In this document: positions 51,852 through 61,000 of the stretch, in pieces | How positions within the stretch are numbered: the stretch's first letter is position 1 | Layout: each line of letters starts with the position of its first letter | Assembly (NCBI GenBank): GCA_947066105.1 | Contig: CAMSYM010000001.1 | Span: 186,001 to 250,000 of the forward strand | Length of the DNA stretch: 64,000 bases | Direction: 5' to 3' | Origin: an uncultured Clostridia bacterium | Lineage (GTDB): Bacteria > Bacillota > Clostridia > Christensenellales > Pumilibacteraceae | Program-made: the position numbers and the translations under genes | Notes under the pieces: generated by a model | Told to the model about the DNA's origin: nothing | Database searches by the model: none | The model's input: only the letters and a program-made list of their open reading frames with translations

Positions 51852-51880
51852 ATTGTACCATACATTGTGGTAATTGTCGA
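51852..51880 (-). promoter_or_regulatory. promoter of the DNA glycosylase gene
   Basis: On the minus strand TCGACA (51880-51875), 17-base spacer, TACAAT (51857-51852). Confidence 0.65.
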
Positions 51881-51966
51881 GCTAACGGCATATAATAATT
51901 ATGTATACACCGTATATATGCTGTATCGGTCGGGTAAAAATTCAGCATAAAATTCCATAAAATCAC

Positions 51967-51995
51967 TTGACAGTAATATGTGTGTATGATATAAT
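51967..51995 (+). promoter_or_regulatory. consensus promoter of the giant lipoprotein gene
   Basis: Perfect TTGACA (51967-51972), 17-base spacer, perfect TATAAT (51990-51995). Transcription should start near 52002, 62 bases before the ATG. Confidence 0.9.
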
Positions 51996-52008
51996 TACCA
52001 AAAGTGAC

Positions 52009-52042
52009 AAAGGCGTCGCAAAGTTTTTTGCGGTGCCTTTTT
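52009..52042 (+). promoter_or_regulatory. terminator-like 5' hairpin of the giant lipoprotein mRNA
   Basis: AAAGGCGTCGCAAA / TTTGCGGTGCCTTT, 14 pairs including two G-U, loop GTTT, followed by a short T run. It begins about seven bases after the predicted transcription start and looks like an intrinsic terminator inside the leader, so it could attenuate expression or protect the mRNA end. Confidence 0.75.
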
Positions 52043-52063
52043 GCATTATCGGAGGGTGTCCCC

Positions 52064-55000
52064 ATGAAACGAGCCAAGTTGCTTTCTACTTTGATAGCGT
52101 GTACCGTTGCCGTGATAGGCGCGACGTTTGTTGCGTGTAACGGCGGCAATATCGACACGCCGCCCGTCGAAGAAGGTCCCGAAACGGGAGTTTATTATTT
52201 CGATACGGGACGCGACGAGTATTTATTGTCGATGTATGACGGAAACAAGGCTACGCTCGTTATGGGCAGTATCTTGACGTCGGGCGAGTATACGATGACC
52301 GACAATAATATCGCATACGAGTTTTCTTCCAAGGATGTAGGCTCGTTGTCCGCAACTTTCGACGAAGCCAACGACGTCGTTACTTTGACGTACAATGAAA
52401 CGGCGATGCGTTTTTTGCGTCGCGTCGAATACGAAGTCAAGTTTGACAGCAATTCGGGCAGCGCCGTGCAATCGATAGTCGTTATCAACGGTAAAACCAT
52501 AGAAAAGCCGACGGACCCGACTCGCGACGGCTATACATTTATCGGTTGGTATACCGACGAGAAGTTCATGACTCCGTTTATGTTCGGGACCCAGCCCGTA
52601 ACGGCGGATACCGTCCTTTATGCGCAATGGGGACAAAAGGTATTCGGACAGGACGAGTTCTCCGTCAAGTTCGACGCGGGCGATCACGAAGGCGCGGTAG
52701 AAATTGCGAGCAAGCAGACCGTCGGCGGCAAGCTTTACGGGCTTGAAACGCCTATTCGCGAAGGTTATGAATTTAAAGGGTGGTGGTACAGCCAAACGGG
52801 CAAAGCCGACGAGCTTACTGCGCGAGTAACGGACAATACTGTTTTTAAAGAAAGTACAACGCTTTTCGCGGTATGGCGCGAAAGTCGATCGGAAGGCAAA
52901 AAACTCCAATCTCCCGTCGTCAGCGTCGGCAGTCAAACGATTTCTTGGGACAGCGTCGTCGGCGCTAATTCTTATAAAGTATCGATAGACGGTCCGCGCG
53001 GGTTTTCGCCGATAGAAGTTACGCGTTCCGAAACGAGCATGTCGGTCAAATTGGACGTAACGGGCAAATATACCGTTACGGTACAAGCGATCTCGCCGAG
53101 TTCCGCCGACAGCAATTCCGAGCCGTCGGTGTGGTACTATACACATAACGCGTTGAACAGGGTCTCGCTGTTCAGTGTTATAGAGTCGTCCAAAACGTTG
53201 CTGTTCAATTCGGTGGAAAATGCCGAAAGATATGCCATAGATATCGATTGCGGCGATAAAGAACACAATCATAACCCGTTCGACAACGGTTCTTCGACTA
53301 ACTTCAATTTTTCCAATTGCGCTATGCAAGAAGGCGGGATCAAATTTATAGTCAAGGCTTATGCGGACGGCTTCGTCGAATCGACGTCCGAAGTATTCGT
53401 ATACAATAAGACGCTCGACGCGATCGGCGAATTAAAATATAATGAAAGCACGCAAACCGTATCGTGGAATTCGGTTCCCGACGCTACGAATTATATAGTG
53501 TCCGTAAAATGCGGTAACGGTTTCCATGATCATTCCGCGATAGATATAGGCAACAAAACGAGCTTCGATATTAAAGAATGCACAAACCCGACCGACGGAA
53601 AAATAGTTGTAAACGTATATCCGCGTACCAAGGGTTACAATTCGCCGTTGCCGACCAAGCTCGAATGCGTTAAGTCTACGCCCGCAACGCCCGGCAATCT
53701 CCGTATAGTGGGCAATTTGCTCCGTTGGTCCGCAATAGAGGGGGATAACGTCAAATATACCGTTAAAGTCGGTTCTGCCGAGTTCGCGGATATTACGACT
53801 AACGAATTCGATCTGTCCGAAATGCCCGACGTGGTTTGGTCGGAAGGCGAAGATTATACTATAAGCGTAAAGGCTACCGTCGGCGAGTATTCGTCGCTGT
53901 ACAGCGATCCGATCGACGCGCGTTATTATTCGCTTAGCACGTCGTTGTCTTACGACTGCAACACAGTTTATTGGCGACACGTTATCGGCGCGGAAAGCTA
54001 CGAGGTCCGCGTCAACGGCAGCGTGAACGTCACGAAAGTCACGGACGGATCTAATTTCGCAAAAGTGGTGTTCGACCGTTCGGGCTTAAACAGAATAGAA
54101 GTAAGATTTATAGCCGAGGACAAGATAGGCGAATGGGCGGATATAACCGTTCGCGCATACGCCGTCAATTTCGATGCTCGCGGCGGCGCGGTAGTTACGG
54201 ACGGAGCGTTGACGACTCAGTATTATGCGGTAGGCGACGAGTTGTTTCTGCCGATCGGCGACGACATTACAAAGGAAGGTTGCGATTTCGACGGCTGGTA
54301 CAACGCGCCGGGCGGCGCGAGCGGTAACGGCACGCGCTTTGAAGACACTTATTTTACAAATGCCGGCGATATGACTCTTTATGCCAACTGGAAAGGCAAA
54401 GAGTACACCGTGACGCTCGATTTCAACGGTTCGGGACAAGAGAGCATAACGGTCAAAGTTACTTACGGTAAAGAGTTTCAATTTCCCGTACCCGAACATC
54501 CCGATCCGATATATGTTTTCGGCGGATGGAACACTACGGCGGCAGGCGACGGTATAGTATTGACCGACTTATACGGTTACAGCAATGGCGGATGGGGTTT
54601 TGCGGACGACAGGACGGTCTATGTAAAATGGATCGCGGCTTTGGAATTCGAGAAAGTTGCGGGCGGCGGCAGTTATTATTATGTCGTTATGGCAAACCAA
54701 AGCTCGATCATTTTTACGATGAACAGTATCAGAGTCCCCGCCGAATATAAACAAGCGGGCGACGATCGAGCGTATCCCGTTACTATGATCTCGGCGAAGA
54801 AGATGTTTCCGAACAATAAGTTTATCAATCTGGAAGTATTTGAAATTCCCGCAACGATCGATTCCATAGGACCGGAAACCTTTCAATATGCTCCCGCAAG
54901 CTTGCGTGAGGTCAATGTTTATGCCGTCGACGGGATAAACGATCCGAAATTTCTTTCGGACGACGGAATTTTGTATTACAATAACTCGACAACGTCGTCT

Positions 55001-58000
55001 GTCGATCTCAGATATTGTCCTATCGGCAAAACGGGCGATTATACGATGTTGAGCGGTGTTTCCAATATACCTACCGACGCGTTTAAAAAATCATCGTTGA
55101 ATTCGCTCACCATTCCCGTCAGCGTTTCCACAATAGCGTATAATGCGTTTCAGTCGTCCAAGATCCGTCGTATAAGCTTTGTTTCTGCCGATAATAACGA
55201 CGTGACGACTAAAATTTACGAAGGCGCGTTTAAGGGCATGGCGTATCTGAATACGATCGATCTGCCTTCGCATAAGATAGTATTCGTCGATTCGTCGGAA
55301 GAAAAAATAGAGAATGTGGACTTTAACGTCGACGTGTTTTACGGTTGTTCGGCGCTGGAAACGATCAATGTTGCGGAAGGCAATGTCGATTACGTATCCA
55401 AAAACGGTTTTCTTTGTGCGAACGACGTCGACTTTACATTGTTGTATTGTCCCAAGTCGTTGAGCGGGGAATTTACCGTTCCCGTCGGGATTTATGCGAT
55501 AGGCAGTAGGGCTTTTTCGGGTTGCACCGAATTAACGAGCGTTATCATACCGCACTGGGTCAAAGAGATCAGATCCAATGCGTTCGGCGGATATTATTAT
55601 AAATTGAGCGGATCTTCTGCCAACAGCACGATGGTCGGGTGCAGTAACCTTAAAAAAGTGGTGTTTAAAGGCGGACGTGTCGGCGGGCTTGCGATAGGCG
55701 ACTATGCTTTCAGCAGCGCGGACGAAAATTATCTCAACGGCGCTTGCAGAAATTTGACGGAGATAGTTTTCGAAAGCGGTTGCAACGTTCAAACGATAGG
55801 CAAAAACGCATTCCGTCATTGTGACGGAGGAAGCAGCTCGACTTCCGATGCGGGGTTGACGTCCATAGTATTGCCTAAAACGCTTCGGGAAATAGGCGAA
55901 GGCGCGTTTTCCTATTGTACCAAATTGACTACGATCGCTTACGAACCCGACGGCGTCGCGCTTGCATTGAAATCGAGCGTATTTTCGAACTGTACGTCAT
56001 TGACGGAAGTATTCTTTCCCGCTAACATTGTCGAGATAGGCAGCGGAGTATTTAACGGTTGCAAAAATTTGAAAAAAGTTACCGTTGCGGAGAACAGCGC
56101 ATATTTCGTGACCTACGACGGCGTATTGTTCGGCAACGCCAAGGACGAATACGGTCAACCTATACGCGATACCGAAAAGAACGAAGACGGCTCCGTTAAA
56201 CTCGACGAAAACGGCAATCCTATTTATGTGACGCAAAAAAATCCGGACGGCTCCGTTAAGCTCGATGAAAACGGCGATCCGATGTATGTGTACGTAGTCG
56301 ATACTATCTTATATTATCCGACGGGCAAGGTCGGGGATTTCATAGTTCCCGAAACCGTTACCAAATTGGGCGGCGGTTTGTTTAGAAACAATTTGGATAT
56401 AACGGGTATCGTTATTCACAAAAACGTCGTATATATAGGCGAAAACGCGTTCGAAGGCTGTAAAAATCTTAAAAAGATAGAGATAGCCGACGGCAATTTG
56501 TCGCTTGAAATAGGCGATAACGCTTTTCAAGATTGTAAAGCGCTCGAAAGTATCGCATTGCCCGATCGGCTTGCGTTCATTCCCGAACGAATGTTCAGCG
56601 GATGCGACTTGTTACAGACGGTTAAAGTAAAAGGCAATATAACCAAGATCGGACCGTATGCGTTTTATCAGTGTAAAGCTCTTACGGGATTGTTCATACC
56701 CAAAACCGTTACGGAGATAGGGCAAGCCGCATTTTGGGGATGTTCCAAACTGGTAAATCTCAACTTCGAACAAGGCATGATCTTGGATGAAGACGGCGCG
56801 ATCGCCAATCCTTTGTATCTTACCGATATAAACGGGTCGCATGACGGCGACGTATTGATGTATACTTTTGCCGATTGTTCCATGCTTTCGACGGTAAATT
56901 TGCCCGAGCGGATGATCAATATAGGTCGAAATTCTTTTTCGGGATGCGGTTCTTTGAAATCGATAAATATACCGAGTACGGTTACTTTTATATCGTACGG
57001 TGCGTTCGGAAGCAATTATTCCAATGCAACGCCGTCTTCTAACGCTACCAAGTTGACGTCCGTAACGTTTGCGGAAGGCGGAAGCAGACCGTTGACGATA
57101 AGCGACGGTTCTTACAGCGATCCGTCAAGCGGTTCCGGGGCGGAGTACTATTACGGTCTTTTTGCGAGCATGCCGCTTACCGAAGTCGTTTTGCCTGAGA
57201 GATTGGAAAGGATCCCCGATTATTGTTTTTACGGTTGTGCGGAGCTTACCGACGTTACCGTTCCCAAAAGCGTGCAAAACGGAACATGGGTGAGCAATTC
57301 CGCTCAGATCATCGCTATCGGAAAATATGCGTTCGGCAAATGTGCCGATTTGAGAAACGTCGTGTTCACGCCGGGCGAAAGCGGCAAATTGACTTTGGGA
57401 CATAATGCGTTTAAAGACTGTACGTCGTTGACCGTATTGAATCTGCCGAGCAGGATCGCCGATTCCAAGGACGCGACGGGCGCAAAGGTCAGCGCGTTCG
57501 GTCAGGAAGTGTACGCTTATAACGGTAAACTCAATACTTCGTCCAATCCCGGCACGGCGTTTAATAATTGCACGAGTTTGGCAGTTATCAATATAGACGG
57601 CGAATGCAAGGATTACATGGCGTATGAAGGTTTGATATACCGCATTGTTCGCAATAATGATACGGGCGAATTGGAAGACGTTACGCTTATGCTTTGCCCC
57701 AAAGCGAAATCGGGAACTGTTATAGTTTCTAAGGACGCTACGAATATAGCGAAAAATACATTCGTCGGTACGTTCGAAAACATTACGGGAATAGAATTCG
57801 AGCAAGGCGGAACGAAAGACCTTACCATAGGCAATAATCCATACAAAGTAAATAACGACACTATCACGGCAGGAGCTGTTTTCGGTAGCGGCATATCCGT
57901 TGCGAGCATTCGGTTCCCTGCGAGATTGACCGAAATTTGCGATAAAGCGTTCGACGGCGCTGTTCGCATAACCGATATTTCGTTTGACGACGGAGCAAAG

Positions 58001-61000
58001 CTGACCCGTATCGGGCAGTATGCGTTTAACGGCTGTACAAATCTCAGATCGGTCACACTGCCGTCGTCGCTCGAAACGATCGATAATTATGCGTTTTTCG
58101 GAGATACCGCTTTAAACAATATCGAATTTCTTACAGGCGACCAAAAAGTTCCGCAAAAAGACGAGAACGGTAAGGTAGTCGAAAACGAGAATGGCGAAGT
58201 CATATACGAAATAATCAGAGATTCTTATGCGTTGACGCATATCAACGATTTCGCTTTTTCCAAAACGGCTTTCACGGAGTTTACTTTACCGTCTACCGTT
58301 ACCGATCTCGGTCAATCCGTTTTTGCCAATTGCAACAAGCTAACTCGCATAACGCTTTCGGCAGGACTCAAATCGTTTGACGGCGCGTTCCTTCAATGCA
58401 AGGCGGCGATCGTGTTGCCGCCCGAAAATCCCAATTACAAATCGGAAGACGGCGTATTGTTGAGCTCCGACGGTAAAACTATCGTGTATTTTTCTCCTAC
58501 ATTGAAAAATGCCGCAGGTCAGTATGTTACCGAATATAGGATCCCCGACGGTGTTACTACTATTGCCGACGGTGCGTTTTCGGGTTGTAAATTCCTTACC
58601 AAGGTAACGGTACCCAATACCGTTACTTATATAGGCAATAAGGCGTTTAAAAATTGTTATGATCTCGAAGAAGTGGTATTCGAGCCCGGTAACGATACCG
58701 CAGGCTTAAAAGTCGGTAAAACGCTAAAATATTATGCGTCAAGTTCATCCGATTCCAATGCGGAAGCCGATGCGTTGGTGTTCGGATATTGCGAATCGCT
58801 CAAAAAGATCGCTTTCCCCAAGCGTACCGAAAGCGTAGGCAGATTTTCGTTCTATAAATGCGACAATCTCGAAGAAGTCACTTTTGCGGAAGGTTGCAAA
58901 ATGGCGACTATGGAAAGCTTTATGTTTATTGACTGTACCAAGCTTAAAACGGTAAGGCTTCCCGATGAGCTTGTCAGACTGGGCTGTTACTACAACTATG
59001 TGACCGAAAACGGAGTATATGTTCCCACGACTCCGAAAGAGGATTCTACGTCTTACGGCAGTGTGTTTAAAAATTGTACTTCGCTGTTGTCCGTTACTTT
59101 GCCCGTTACTTTAAAATTTATAAACGATAATTCGTTCGAAAATTGCGGTATCACGGACATCGTCATTCCCAAAAACGTTACGGTTATGGGAAATAACATA
59201 TTTTTGAATTGCGGTTCGTTACGAACGGTTACGTTTGCCGAAAACAGCATGTTGGAATATTTGTACTACAATAAAACCGAAAGCAACCGTCCTACCGGCA
59301 AATCGTACACTTTTAAAGGTTGCACCGCGCTCGAAACGGTAATTTTGCCGAATACGATCAAATCTATTAACGGCGGGGCGTTTACAGGCTGTACGTCGCT
59401 ATCGTCTTTGAAATTTTGGAAAGGCGTGGGCAATAACGCGCAAGCGGTCGCTTCGTGGCCTACCGAATTGACGCACATCGTCGAAAGCGCTTTTGAAAAT
59501 TGCGCCGCTTTTCAAGTAGAATTGCAATTGCCGAGCGTTAAATACGTAGGTAAATCCGCGTTCAAAGCTTCGGGTATCAAAAAGATATCTTTTGCGGGCG
59601 ACGACAACGCAACCGTCGAGCTGATAATCCTGGCAGGCTCGTATTCGGGACCGAATACCACAAGACCCTATGCAACTTCGACAGGCGTGTTTGCGAATTG
59701 CGAGTTGCTTACCGAGATCGATTTCGGCGGACGTCCGTTAAAAATAAATACCGGTACAACCGCATCGTATCAGAACGTTTTAGGCGTAGGCACTTTCTTT
59801 GAATGCAGGGCGCTCACTGCCGTTAAAAATCTGTCCGACGCATTGGTCACCATCGACGATTACGCATTTGCGTTTTGTTCCGCGCTTAAAACATTGACGG
59901 TAAATAACGATGAGTCCGCGACGGGGATCAATATACCCGCAAGCGTATTGACCATAGATGTCGGAGCGTTTTCGCATACCGGTATAGAAACAGTCAAATT
60001 TATCAATGCGACGGTCGCGGCGAGCGATAATAAATATTTTGTGTATATATACGCTTCGGGAAGCTATAATGCTACGTACGGTTTTTGTACCGGCGTATTT
60101 GCGGGATGCCCCAAGCTCCGATACGTAGATTTGACAGGTCGCGGAGTCAAGAGCGGAACGAGCAATACCGCAACGTATAAAAACGTTCTCGGAAAATATG
60201 TTTTCTACGGATCGGGTACGGACGCGGATATCGTCGACGGAAAAGGCTTTACGGTCGATCTCCCCGACGGCTTGGTCAAGATAGACAATTATTGCTTTGC
60301 ATACAGCGGTCTTACCGAAATAACGATCCCTGCTACCGTCAGTTCGCTCGGCTCTAACCTTACTTCGGGAGATAGATACGCTTATTCCACATTCCGCGGT
60401 TGTCCGTCGCTTAAAACCGTTACTTTCCTTAACGACGAAACGACGGGCTACGGCGCGATACAATGGATAGGCAACGGATATAGCGGTGACAATACGTACG
60501 CTTCGTATATATTTGCCGATTGTCCCATGCTTTCTAACGTGACGTTGCCCAATTATCCGTATATTGCGGGCAAGCAAGGGCTTCGTGTATCCGACAGCAC
60601 TTTCGCAAACAGCGGAAACGGTGAGAACAACACGGAAGGGCTGACCGTAGATTTCGGCGATACGCTTTACGCGGTCGGTTACGGCGCGTTTAAAAACAGC
60701 GGATTAAAGAGCATAACTTTACCCGCCACCGTTACGTCCGTACAAAGCAGAGCGTTTGAAAACTGCACGCGGCTTACCGATGCGACGTTCTTGAACAACG
60801 ACGAAGGCAAGGGCGCGCTCGAATGGTTGGGGAACGGTCGTTCGAGCAACAATGAATACGATACGCGCGTGTTTGGCGATTGCGTCGTTCTTACGTCCGT
60901 AACTTTGCCTAATTCCGTACACACGATAGGCGATACGGCGTTCGAAGGCGCAACGTCGCTCGAAAGCATTGTCATACCCGATTCCGTACAGTATATAGGC

